Origin: Branchiostoma lanceolatum
Lineage: Eukaryota > Chordata > Leptocardii > Amphioxiformes > Branchiostomatidae
Length of the DNA stretch: 64,000 nt
Direction of reading: 5' to 3'
NCBI RefSeq assembly: GCF_035083965.1
Contig: NC_089723.1
Location: 7,277,501-7,341,500, forward strand
Shown one piece after another: positions 44,301 to 55,135 of this stretch. Within the stretch, counting starts at the first letter, position 1; every line of letters begins with the position of its first letter. A program made the position numbers and the translations under genes. A model generated the notes under the pieces. The model was not told the origin of the DNA. It was given only the letters and a program-made list of their open reading frames with translations, and ran no database searches.

Positions 44301-47300
44301 AAAGAAGGGCCAGAAACCGGCTGGAAGAAGGCCGCCGTATCATCTCCGAAGCCTTTTAATTATTTCATATGGGGTTTTGTCTGCCAACTTTTTGAGACAG
44401 TAGTTTTCATTCAACCTTTTTGTACATTAAGTTACAGGTTTGCGTAGCAAAACCTATGTTGGATCCGTTGGCATGTGTGGTGCACATGGCCGCCATTTTG
44501 ATTTTCTGACGTCGCAGGGTAGCCATACCATTTCATTGGGAGCGGTGTTTTTTGGGGTCGTTAGCGTTCTCTGTATTTTTAAAACCCTTAAGCTGCCAGG
44601 TTTTTTAGCCAAGTGAAAATCAAAAATGTTCGACCCCTGACCTCCCTCACAAAACCCGCGAAACGCCCGGCGGCGCTAACACCCCTAACTTCCCGGCTTC
44701 GCGCGCTACACGCACGCAAAGCTGTTTTGTTCTGGGGAATACCCTATCCCGGTTATAACCGGGTCCAGCACACAAGGCATATTTCTGTATCCCTAATTAA
44801 GTCGGGACTGGCAGCTTAAGGGTTAACAAATCGGCACACAACTATCACACATTCAACTCAAATAAAAATTCAATACCAATTCATATCTATAAAAAGCCCC
44901 CGTAATCGCTAAACTAACATAGCAAACCTGAAGTATATGTAGCACAAATACTTAAGTCTAGTTATCTCCATGAAAAAAGGCTTTTTCATGAGATACTGTT
45001 TTGCTTGCGTTTGGTGTCTGTGTGTATGTTTGTGTCACCGGACGCTTAAAGTCGCCATAACTGTAGAACCTGTACATGGATTGAAATGATTTTTGGTATG
45101 TGGGTGGGTGTCAGGTGGAGGAAGGTCAAGGTCGATTTTGGGCTTCCTGGCATGTGTGACTGGAACTGCAATGGCGTATTTGTTAAAATCTTAAATGTAG
45201 AAGAACTGAAGAGTGGATGAACAGATCGTCATGTTCTTTGGTACACAGGTAGGTTAGACCAAGTGGTACACACTTAAGTGCAAACTATGCAAATGAGACC
45301 GAATTTGCATAAGTTAGGAGGTAAATCGTTTGCATGTGTGTCGTCGGATGCTTAAAGTCAGCATAACTGTAGAACGTGTAGATGGATTGTAATGATATTT
45401 GGTATGTGGGTATGCGCTGGAAGGAGAATGGTCAAGGTCGTTTTTGGGCCCCCTGGTTTGTGTCCCTGGAACTGCAATGGCCTATTTGTAAAAATGTTCT
45501 AAAGGGGTTTAACTGAAGAGAGGAACAACAGATTTTCATGTTATTTGGTACGCTGGTAGGTTGGACGGAGATGTACACACTGAAGTGCAAATCATGCGAA
45601 GTTATTGTGTTTGTGTGTGTGTGCGCGTGTGTGTATGTTTGTGTCACCGTGTTTGTATGTATGTGTCACCGGACGCTTAAAATCAGCATAACTGAAGAAC
45701 GTGTGGATGGATTGAAATGATATTTGGTATGTGGGTAGGTGCTGGGAGGAGAAAGGTCAAGGTCGATTTTGGGCCCCCTGGTATGTGTCACTGGAACTGC
45801 AATGGCGTGTTTGTAAATATTTTCAAAGGAGAATAACTGAAGAAAGGAGCGACAGATTTTCATGTTATTTGATACGCAAGTGGGTTGGGCAGAGATGTAC
45901 AAACTGAAGTGGTAATTATGCAAATTTGGACTGAATTTGCATAAGTAATGAGGAATATCTACTTCTCCATTGTGGGTATGGGCTTTGAGGTCACATCTGT
46001 TGAATCCATTGGTCTCTTATCTAGGGCGAGTATTCCCTAATTCCCAACAGCTGGTGGTTCCGCTGCCCAAAACCAAGCAGATGTAAGGGTGGTAAGTCTA
46101 CTAATGGTGTTGCAGAAAGTTATATGTATCTTTTGTTTCATAGTACGGATGTTATATCTAAAATGTAGGTACCTTTAGAACAGGTCAATACACCTGACAA
46201 TAATTTATGCTAATGAGGACCTAATTCACATAATTTATGCATAATCATGTATTTCCCTAACCGTAAAAGCTGTGGCTGTCATATGTGAGATGTAGGTACC
46301 ACTAGGAAAGGTGAATACACCTGGACATAAATTATGCTAATGAGGACCTCATTTGCATAATGTATGCAGAAACTTGTATTTCCCTTACCATAATAGCTGC
46401 AGATATCATATTTGAGATGTAGGTTCCTTCAGGAAAGGTTAACACACTTGTCCATGAATTATGCTAATGAGGACCTCATTTGCATATTTTATGCGTAAAT
46501 GTGTATATCTCCTACCGTAAAGGCTATGGATGTCATATTTGAGATGTTGGTACCATTAGGAAAGGTAAAAAAGCCTGTAATTATGCTAATGAGGGCATCA
46601 TTTGCATAATTTAGGCATATCCCTTGCCGTAAAGGCTACGGATGTCATATTTCAGATGTAGGTAATTTTAGGAAAGGTGAACACACATGGCCATAAATTA
46701 TGCATTTGCATAATTTATTCATAAATGTGTATTTTCCTTACCGTTAAAGCTACGGATGTCATATTTTAGATGTAGGTACTTTTAGGGAAGGTGAATACAC
46801 CTGTCCATAAAATATGCTGATGCGGACCTCATTTGTATAATTTAGGTATAACCTTGTATTTCCCTTACTGTAAAGGCTACGGATTTCATATTTGACATGT
46901 AGGTACCTTTATGAAAGGTCAGAAAACCTGGCCATAAATTATGCTAATGAGGAGTTTTTGCATAATATATGCATAACCCTTATTTTAAAAGCTACTGATG
47001 ATATATTTCAGATGTAGGTACCTTTAGGAAAGCTGAACACACCTGACCATGCTAATACAGACCTTGTTTGCATAATTTATGCAGAAACTTCAGGATTCCC
47101 TTACACTACAGTAAATGCTAAGGGCGTCATATTTGAGGTGTAGGTAACGGGAGGGGAATATCCTGCATTTTCCCGAAAATGTTGCCTTTCTAGGTTCTAT
47201 TACGTGGATACCCTCTGGCACACAAAACAAAACAACCAGCGGCAACAACAAATAACTAGGGAAAATAAACACATCTCATATAAAAACAAATTTCATGGAG

Positions 47301-50300
47301 ATTTTGGGTCTTCGGACTCTTGTTTATTTTTGTTTTCATTCTATTACGACGTAATATAGGGCCAGAAACCGGTTGGAAGAAGGACGGATTGTGGTCGTTC
47401 GTCCGCCGGATCATCTCCGAAGCCTCCTTCCTCACCATCTTCGGCAGACACAAGACACAGACCGTAGAACAGGAGCGTGCACGGCTGATGGTCGTCATGG
47501 AAACGTTCTGGGACTACGACAGGAAGTTCCCACAGGTGGTGGCGGGAATACCGTTCTGGCTGTTGGGGAAAGCGAAGGAACAACGGGACTTCCTTCTGGT
47601 GAGTTTCTTTCCTTTTTTTTATAGATCTAGACTGCGTGTTTTCTTATATTAGATAAGCATATGCACGCGCACAAATACACGAATACATCGGCACGGACAC
47701 TGTTCCTCATAGTAAAATAACATGCATACGATTATCACAATTTCAAATTTCAGCATAATGAAACAGAAGTGACTGAAGACAGCGATTCCTCGTAGTACGA
47801 TGAGGGAAGTTACGGCGCGGTCACATGTGACGTAGGGCGTCGTACGATTTTTATGTCGTAGAATTTTCAAGCAGTCTGCGACAACCTTTTCCTTAACAAG
47901 ACTGTTGAAGACACATTGATTTTATAGAACATATGCACGTTTATCCCAAAGATGCCCTCAGTTTGCAATAGCACGACAATTGTACGACGTTTGTTACTGG
48001 GCACTTAGACTTAGTTGTTAAGTTTAAATTTATTTCTCTTGTGTAGGCGGTCGAAAGCCACCGAAGTACGGCTTATTATTATCTTTGAATCATGAGAAAT
48101 GGCGTTTAAAAAATTCGTAATGAACACTTTTTGAATACGACGTACACGTGTGCCTCCCCAGGCGTTCATGCACAAGGACAACCTGACGCAGAGGGACGTT
48201 CTGCAGCTGATCGAGCAGCGGGACGAGGTGTTCTGTGGAGGCGGGCTGAGCGGGAAGGAGCTGGCGGGCGCGCACTTCTCCACCGTGTGGGCATCTCTGG
48301 TGAGGCCAAACTGCGGTCTCATATACAGATAGGGTTGAGATCATCTTTATCTGAAACATATACTTATGTCATAAGATTTATATCAAAAGAGCAGAAGTTT
48401 ATTTAGTTCCACATTTACATGAGACGTACACAGCCGAACAATGCCCACTTCTGCATCTCCACTGTGTGGGCCTCACTGGTACGGTCAAACTGCGTTCTTC
48501 GTGCAGTAAAACCTGTACAAATGATCACGTTTATATAACGACCACCTAGCCAATGTGACCACTTTTCGGTGATCCCTTAGATACTTTTTCCCATTAGAAT
48601 CATGTCTATAGAGACCACCTGTCCACATCGGTCCCCTGAGTGGACGTCTTGGGAAGGTTTGGTCTTCGTAAAGTTCTTAGAGTTGAAATCATCTCTATAT
48701 TTCAAGTCAGGTTTACATTCAGAAGACGAGAAGTTCATTTAGTTTGTAATGTTTTTCAAGCCGAATGTCTTGACATAAAAGAACTTTGCGAATCATAATA
48801 TCGGTAAATCGTACCCATGCGTGATAAAATGTTGTTTTGGTGGTCTAAAGCCATTGAAGTACGCCTTTTTCTTAAGCAATTAAAATTCTTTTTTTAATGA
48901 CACACATTTTACATAAGATGTATACATCCGAGAAGAAAAGTGTTTTAGATTTCTTTTGCACCTTTCTCTTATTTGTTGTGGTGTTTTGTCCGCAGAGCAA
49001 CACCCTGCCCACGGCGTTCTGGACACTGTTCCACCTCCTACAGGACCCAGCCGCCATGGCTGCCGTGAGAAAGGAGGTGGAGATGGTACGACAATGTTTC
49101 CTCAGCATTTTTTTTATTCTGTCTCTAACTTATACTTAGATCCCAGTTGGAAAAAATGGCCCTGCCGAGTAATTCACTTTCGGCCGTGACCCGTACGTGG
49201 CCCCGTGGGACACCCTGCGGCTGCCGGGATATTTTGGGGCCCGGCCGGGACCCCTAATCATTTTAACCCGGCCTTAAAATCAACGCGGGACCCGGTAAGA
49301 AATAGAGTACCGTACTGCCGACTCCACTTCTTCTGTGAAAGATACTGTACATGTTTGCTATCTGAAACGTTGATTTAAACGTGATTTTTAAATCAATCCA
49401 GTTGCTTGAGTAACTGTTGTATTGTGTATCTAATTACCTGGATGTCTAACTTTCATCGAAGTAACGACTGAATTATATCATTTTGGTCATTTTTCAGGCG
49501 TTGAAGGAGACAGGACAGACAGTGTCTGGATTCAGGGACGTAGGGGAGAAAATTGACTTCACCCGGCAGCAGCTAGCCGACATGACCTGTCTCGGTAAGC
49601 CTGAAGGAACTTTTGATTCGCTACCTGTGTTTTCTACGTGTATCAATTCATCATTCCGTCTTTTAGGAATGGAGTCTGCTGTTCATCAATTTGACAATCC
49701 ATTGATAATGAATGGGACAATGAAAACTACGTGGAGTGAGTGAGATGCGCGTATTATCATAGGCTGCTGCTTTTGTAACATACTGTTACATACTAACCCA
49801 TGCAATTATGCAATGCTGAATGGATGAAATCATTTTGCCCTCCCACCCTCAACAAGTAAGGACGTCTACGCGTCGAACTTTCCGGCACTTGAGAAATGCG
49901 CTACCACCCCCGCGAGCGACCAAATTAAGCTCCTGTACCAAAAACAACTGGCGCTGATTGACTTTTTATTAGCATACAACTCTGTATTAACTTCATCTCT
50001 ACTGAACTATCCTAAAATTGTTTTCAACTCATTAACATATCAATTCTGCGGTTTCGTTTAAAACCTGGGAACCAGATATCCGTTTTGTCACTCAAAGGAA
50101 AGACAGCGGATGCTGTCTGAAGCGTCTTATCGTTTCCAAATTCATTCAGTTGCTTAAGTAACTGTTACTTTCTGTATTTTCCCCTTTAATGCTCCAGGGA
50201 GTGTTGTGAACGAAGCTCTGCGGGTGAGCAGTGTCTCCATCATCCTCCGCCAAGCTTTGGAGGAAACCACGATAGCGCTCAACTCCGGCAGTACCTTCAA

Positions 50301-51876
50301 GATCCGCAAGGGTGACAGGGTGGCGCTGTTTCCACAGATCGTCCACATGGACCCAGAAGTTTACGAAGACCCAGAGGTGTGTTGAAACGTTTTACGAGTA
50401 AGATTTTAGATTGTAGCTTTTAACCGGATGTCGAGAAAATACACCGGAAGGGAAGAAATTGAATTATCATTTGCTATATTGAGGAACGTTTGACATCCAG
50501 GCTGAAAATATTAAAAGACAATTCAATCTTCACAACTGGATGGAATTCGGAGATTATTTCCGGACGTTTCGAGTGGCATCCATCACTCTTCTGGTCTCAT
50601 TCATGAGTTGTTGTTTTTTCGCCCCATAGGCTTACATGTTATAATACGTGTTTTACATGTGTTCGTGATGAAGCTATAGGAAATGTGCCAATGTTATTCA
50701 TTCTATGTTGAGAACATTTACCCTAGATCATGTAAAAAAATCGTTTTCATTTTCGCTACATACAATCTCTTTTATATCTATAATCTATAGCACTGCACTT
50801 AGCTCCACCCCCTCCCCCCCCCCCCCCCAAAAAGGCACTTTCCAGCTGTAAGCGCACGGCCGCATCACCCACGATGCTGGGCTGTGCACGTCCGACCTCG
50901 CGCGCGGCTGCCAAACTTAACCTGCTAATTTCTTCAGTTACAAACAGCTTTCATCAGTTTGACGCTTGAGACCAGCTTGGCTAGCTAAAAGGGAATTTCC
51001 CGGCGGAAGAAATTTTCGTATCCTATCCAGTTGTAGATATTGAATTATCTATAAATATGAATCGCTATGTGTGATAAAATCAATTTCCATATTCATTTCG
51101 AAGAGTTGAACGTTTACAATGTCAATCTGTGATAGATATTACAACACTGTCTAACACTTTTATGAAGAAAAGGTAACTAATAAACAATTATCGATAATAT
51201 TTCGTAGTTTTAAATGAATGATAGATTAGCTTTGTAGTATCAATTGTTGTTTACTAGTTAATGAAATATGTTGTACCATTTTGCGAGCAATAAAGTTAGG
51301 TCCGTGTATTTACCGAAATACTCGTAATGCACGAAATACACCTTCGAAAAACACGAAATACACATGAAGATGGGTGATATCTACCAAAATACAGTATGAT
51401 TTGATGTGTTAACATCATAGGGTGCTATATTTCGGCATAAAATAATACACTTATGGTCCTGGTGACATTGTTATTTCAGTAGATTGCACACATCTTCATG
51501 TGTATTTCGTGTATTTCGGTGGTGTATTTCGTGTATTTCGGTATATACACGGACCCAATAGTTCATTCATTTATTTATATGTTATTTCTAGACATTCAAG
51601 TACGACCGTTATCTGGACAACGGTAAGGAGAAGACAACCTTCTACAAGAACGGCAAGAAGTTACGTCACTATCTCATCCCGTTCGGCATCGGAACGTCCC
51701 GCTGTCCTGGTCGCTTCTTCGCCGTCAACGAGATCAAACAGTTCGTCTCCCTCATCGTCTGTTACTTCGACATGGAGTTGATTGACAGGCAGACTCCGCC
51801 CCTGGACCAGTCTCGGACTGGACTCGGCGTCCTTCCGCCGAAAACCGACCCCATGTTCCGCTACAGGATCAAGTAG
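41362..51876 (+). CDS. Cytochrome P450, CYP7-like sterol hydroxylase
   Basis: Nine exons: 41362-41438, 42670-42867, 43516-43712, 47360-47598, 48162-48299, 48996-49085, 49498-49594, 50198-50376 and 51592-51876. All introns are GT-AG with matching phases, giving 1500 nt and 499 residues, close to human CYP7A1. The N-terminal membrane anchor ([13 protein letters not shown]) precedes a proline-rich hinge ([13 protein letters not shown]). The I-helix region reads [13 protein letters not shown], with Asn where most P450s have the acid-Thr pair, a known CYP7/CYP8 trait. E-x-x-R is EALR. The heme loop is [13 protein letters not shown] with the ligand Cys at residue 443. C-terminal [11 protein letters not shown] and YDRYLDNGK blocks are CYP7-type. 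It should sit in the ER membrane and hydroxylate a sterol or oxysterol; CYP7A versus CYP7B is undecided. Confidence 0.93.
41535..41645. mobile_element. CCAAGCAG foldback element FB2 with 9-bp target duplication
   Basis: Begins TATTCTCCAAGCAGAGGC. The 48-bp arms are identical inverses around a 15-bp loop. GCTATTTGA flanks both sides (41526-41534 and 41646-41654). It lies in intron 1 of the P450 gene. Confidence 0.9.
41930..42290. mobile_element. MITE family D
   Basis: The left end 'tcgactagacggcgatcgc' with 'gtgcgacc' and the right end 'agcggtcgcatagcggtcgc...agtgaaaag' are related inverses. The interior has 'aaaagacaacaaaacgcac'. Other copies: 52088-52343, 52604-52850 and fragments at 9119 and 55545. 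Confidence 0.65.
43829..44150 (-). mobile_element. LINE 3' fragment in P450 intron 3
   Basis: The minus-strand frame resembles the end of the 24896-25375 LINE (NCSRYEDKRSKLFTF there; [14 protein letters not shown] here; then FDYI and [12 protein letters not shown]). A frameshift separates the two pieces. 5'-truncated. Confidence 0.65.
44307..44353 (+). pseudogene. Relic copy of P450 exon 4 start
   Basis: 44307-44331 matches the first 24-25 bases of exon 4 (47359-47383) with one change. After a gap of 19 bases relative to the real exon, 44332-44353 matches again with one change. The 19-base deletion shifts the frame and the acceptor AG context is lost, so it is not usable as an exon. Confidence 0.85.
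44437..44937 (-). mobile_element. MITE family G with a nested insertion
   Basis: Reverse orientation of 24408-24650: 'acaggtttgcgtagcaaaac' at the left and 'ctaacatagcaaacctgaag' at the right. The interior is split by the element at 44585-44822. Confidence 0.75.
44585..44822. mobile_element. Nested element with CCCTTAAGCTGCCAG ends, piggyBac-like
   Basis: CCCTTAAGCTGCCAG at the left is exactly mirrored by CTGGCAGCTTAAGGG at the right. TTAA follows directly on the right (44823-44826) and lies two bases away on the left (44579-44582), suggesting TTAA targeting as in piggyBac. Comparison with the uninterrupted copy at 24408-24650 shows the insertion point. Non-coding. Confidence 0.7.
44964..47301 (+). 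mobile_element. ATCTCCATG repeat family, long copy, 2.3 kb
   Basis: Starts 'ttatctccatgaaaaaagg' and ends 'aatttcatggagattttgg'. The 5' third repeats the block 'ggtatgtgggt...gattttgggcccc' three times (near 45100, 45400 and 45730). From about 46140 to 47100 it has some eight tandem units of 121-127 bp containing 'atgctaatgaggacctcatt' and 'tgcataat'. No open frame of note. It occupies P450 intron 3, ending about 60 bp before exon 4. Confidence 0.8.
48448..48491 (+). pseudogene. Relic or alternative copy of P450 exon 5 3' end
   Basis: Reads in frame [12 protein letters not shown] then GTACGG, against [10 protein letters not shown] then GTGAGG in exon 5. A 6-base insertion keeps the frame and the donor GT is retained. 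Flanking intron sequence is also duplicated: 48330-48420 resembles 48676-48770, and 48041-48130 resembles 48837-48930. No complete exon or acceptor remains. Confidence 0.75.
49340..49475. mobile_element. Family E fragment in P450 intron 6
   Basis: 'ctgaaacgttgatttaaacg', 'ccagttgcttgagtaactgt' and 'ttacctggatgtctaacttt', the right arm of the family in reverse order of 29577-29690. Further fragments sit at 50100-50172 and 50515-50600. Confidence 0.6.
50600..51590. other. P450 intron 8, unique and low-complexity sequence
   Basis: Contains a C18 run (50811-50829) and tandem words 'cgtgtatttcggt' with inverted partners 'accgaaatac' near 51305-51560. No coding exon is seen. Confidence 0.5.
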
Positions 51877-52077
51877 CGATCAATCAATCAATCAATCAAT
51901 CAATCAATTAATCAACCAATCAACCGTAGGTAACTGCTGATGCAGTCTCGGACCAGACTCGGCGTCCTTCCGCCGAAAACCGACCCCATGTTCCGCTACA
52001 GGATCAAGTAGCAATCAATCAATCAATCAATTAATCAACCAATCAACCGCAGGCAACTGCTGATGCATGGCGGCTGT
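51808..52077 (+). repeat. 135-bp tandem duplication of the P450 3' end
   Basis: Unit 1 (51808-51942) starts CAGTCTCGGACTGG and carries the last 22 codons, the stop TAG and an (ATCA)n tract. Unit 2 (from 51943) repeats it almost exactly, stop codon included, with ACCAG for ACTGG and fewer ATCA units. The second copy is downstream of the functional stop and untranslated. Confidence 0.95.
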
Positions 52078-52087
52078 AGATTTATTG

Positions 52088-52343
52088 GACCTTCGCCCAT
52101 TCCACTAGACGGCGTTCGCGCTGCGACCTCACTGCGACCTAAATTGGAGTTGTGCAACCATTGATTTCATAACGTAATTGGACTATCATTCAAAATGTCC
52201 AAGTGACTTAAAAGACAACAAAACACACAAAGAGAAAACAAAATCGTTGTTTATCCATAAAATTCGTTAAGCGATCTGTTAAATCTTAGGTCGTGACGAG
52301 GTCGCAGCAAGGTTGATGCCATAGTAGAAATGGGTGTTATGAT
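52088..52343. mobile_element. MITE family D, copy 2
   Basis: 'ttccactagacggcgttcgc' left end; 'gacgaggtcgcagcaag' right end; interior 'aaaagacaacaaaacacaca'. Confidence 0.6.
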
Positions 52344-52603
52344 CAGTAGATATCTCTAGTTTTCTCTGTAGACATCATGATAAAAGTAGTCTTTCATCAT
52401 GAATTAATACGCCAACATAAACGAGCAGTCAAACGTCCTTTTGCATTAAACAGCCAATAATAACTGAATCTGTAACTTATCAAATTGACTTTTATATTGT
52501 ATCAATATTGTTCCAGCGTCGCGCCATATTATCAGTTAGGGTAAGGAATCTAAGGCTAGGGTTCAAGGTTTAGAGTTAGAGTTGGGTTAAGCTCCCCTCT
52601 CGC

Positions 52604-52850
52604 TCACTGGACCTGCGGCACACTGGCGGCGTCGCTGCGTCCGAAACTGGATTTGTGTTACCCTTGACTTAATAATGGGAATATCATTCAAAACGTACAA
52701 GTATGACCAAAAAGACAACAAAACGCACAAAGCTTATAAAGATTCGTTTTTTTGTCGATGAAATTTGTTGAGTGCTTTGTCAATTCGATCGGCCGCAGCG
52801 ACGCTGCCAGCGTGCCGCGGGTCCAGTGAGAGGGGGGTGGCTTTAGCCTC
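52604..52850. mobile_element. MITE family D, diverged copy with long arms
   Basis: 'cactggacctgcggcacac...ggcgtcgctgcg' at the left is mirrored by 'cgcagcgacgctgccagcg...gggtccagtg' at the right. The interior keeps 'aaaagacaacaaaacgcac'. Confidence 0.7.
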
Positions 52851-52859
52851 CACAGAGAG

Positions 52860-53370
52860 ACCCCTCATCCCCAAATCCGCTTGAACAGTTCCACGCCACA
52901 CGAGTGTAACCGCACTTCTCTAACGTCAGGTAAACAGGAAACCCCCAAGCAGTATCAGGGCAATTATTTGGCAGGTGGCAATTGTTTAATTTGTCGTGAC
53001 ACCGGGATCATTACGAATGACACCTGAGCACGACACACAACACAGCAGAGCGTCTTGATAATATGCACATCGCCCACGCCAGTTTAGTTACATTCAGCTG
53101 CTAGTAACAGCTTCATTACTTTTAATTGACAGAAGAAAGTCCCGCCATCGCACGATTCCATATAGTAAACGCCTCGGAACACCATTACTGTCTCTTCGTA
53201 TGAGAGCAGGTGATCATTAGAGGCACTGTGGAGGTTCACAATTAAACAAGGTTCAATATGCCAATTTGCAGACAGGAGCTCGAGGAACTGACACAAATGT
53301 ATTTTCAAAAAAGAGACACACTGGTAAAGCTCAATGGACGTCATGAGAAGTCATCGCTGCTGTTATTGAG
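52860..53370. other. No supported gene
   Basis: Only short frames; no splice-linked exon or recurrent repeat was recognised before the foldback at 53371. Confidence 0.4.
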
Positions 53371-53492
53371 TACTCTCCAAGCAGAGGTTGGTGGAGAAGA
53401 TTGTGACCTTTTTATCATATGCCCCGTTTTCTGTCCGCACAGTTGGCAAAGAAAGGTCACGATCTTCTCCACCAACCTCTGCTTGGAAAGTA
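53371..53492. mobile_element. CCAAGCAG foldback element FB3
   Basis: TACTCTCCAAGCAGAGGTTGG with 'tggagaagattgtgacc' arm, mirrored to the right end CTTGGAAAGTA. Arms of about 48 bp. The inner arm sequence is shared with FB6. Confidence 0.9.
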
Positions 53493-53715
53493 ACGGTCGA
53501 CAATCTTCAGCCGTACTCAATGCACAGGAATAACATAACTGCCTCTTGGTGTGAGATCAGTGGGAGTATGAGCTTCATATGCCAACACGATTGAAGATTC
53601 CAAATAACAGCGAGAATTGAAGATACTTACAAATTTAGAGAACTTTTCAGCCTCGGCTCAACGAGAGACACTTAAGTAAAGGTTACTGGATGTCATGGAA
53701 AGTCATCGGTGCTAT

Positions 53716-53927
53716 TACTGCAAATGCAGAAATATTCGCGGTGGTTGTATGTTCACGGTTTTCGTGGTGAACTCTTTCCCACAAACCCAAAACCACCGCA
53801 AATGGTCGTTCCATTGTGTGACTGTAGCGCTACTCTTGTTTAAACGCGAACTGGAAACCACCGCAAACACTCCATTTTCTCCCTACCGCGAAATCAAATC
53901 CCGCGAACATTTCTGCATTTACAGTAT
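53716..53927. mobile_element. MITE family A, copy 3
   Basis: 'actgcaaatgcagaaatatt' at the left and 'catttctgcatttacagta' at the right, with the 'aaccaccgcaaa' interior. Confidence 0.8.
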
Positions 53928-53943
53928 TGAGTGATACCAGTAG

Positions 53944-54102
53944 AGCGTAGGCTCCGATTTGTTTTCGATGTCTTTTTATGTGTTTTTATCGCGGTTTCTA
54001 TTTTGTCAGGTTTCTCTTTGTCTGCTAGCTTTCAAGAAAACCTGACAAAATAGAAAGCCTGACAAAAACGCCCCAAAAGACGTCAAAAACAAGCCGTAGC
54101 TA
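53944..54102. mobile_element. Palindrome related to FB4 but lacking its termini
   Basis: Arms 'atcgcggtttctattttgtc' and 'tgacaaaatagaaagcctg' with 'gacgtcaaaaac' resemble the inner arms of FB4 (56112-56299). The CCAAGCAGAGG terminus is absent at both ends. Confidence 0.7.
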
Positions 54103-54109
54103 ACCCATG

Positions 54110-54913
54110 CTTATTCATCACTTTATACTGTGCTGATTTTGGACTTTTGCAATTATTTACGGAAACAGCTCATTCAATTAAATCAAATGATTACCAAAGC
54201 GTACAACAATTTCTTACGCTTCCCGCCTCGTTCATTGTAGTTTGCTGTACCCCACTCAAAGACTGACGTCACAGAATCGTCACGGACCGCTGGATATCAG
54301 CGGCCATTATAAGATTCACACAACAAGCAAAAAGCACACGTTTCAAACAGAGCTGGATTTGTAAAATAATTATTATTTCTGCTTTTAGCTTAAACCTCAG
54401 AAGAGAATAGAACAGCTTCTTTGCGCCCAACGTACATTTACAACACACTGATAAGTTACATGATCACTGCAACAGTAATCTGAACCGTCCAACATTAACA
54501 CTATGGTACATGTATTGACTTTCATTACGATATATACATATAGATGTGGCGCACTCGAATACATACGCTGCCAGGAAATTATACAACAAAACTATAAATA
54601 TCATAATTGAGAAAATTGGCTTGGCCAACGTCATCTAATCTGAAATCATGTTGCAACTAAAAGCAATGATGAGCAAATAAGTTATATTCAGTATAACTTT
54701 GTCATTACGTCAGCTCATCCGTAAATAAATACAAGCAATCGCGGCAAGTTAGGAAATACCGCTCGTTTAACAAGTGATTGTCATTGTCGCTTTTTTAACA
54801 ACAGTACGATATAATATTGTTCTTTTGATTCCGTTTGCGGTCTTGGAAATTCCTAAAACATCTACTAGCAGTAACATTAAAACTGCATGTACTTGTCTAA
54901 ATATTTGTGAAAT
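54110..54913. other. AT-rich, no supported gene
   Basis: No coding exon, promoter or repeated element recognised. Confidence 0.4.
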
Positions 54914-55110
54914 ACTGTAAATGCAAAAATGTTCGCGGTGGTTTTATGTTCGCGGTTTTCGCGGCGACCGTTTCACCGAGAACATTTTTGTCTAATACTG
55001 TAGCAGTATGTGCCTAAAGCATTGCCGTGAAATTAAAACCACCGCGAACAGTCCATTTTCGCCTTAGCGCGAAATAACAACCACGCGAACTTAAATGCAT
55101 TTACAGTATT
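54914..55110. mobile_element. MITE family A, copy 4
   Basis: 'actgtaaatgcaaaaatgtt' at the left; 'cttaaatgcatttacagta' at the right. It lies in the 3' flank of the minus-strand secreted-protein gene, about 25 bp past its stop codon. Confidence 0.8.
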
Positions 55111-55135
55111 TTCCGTACCTAAAATCTAATACAGT

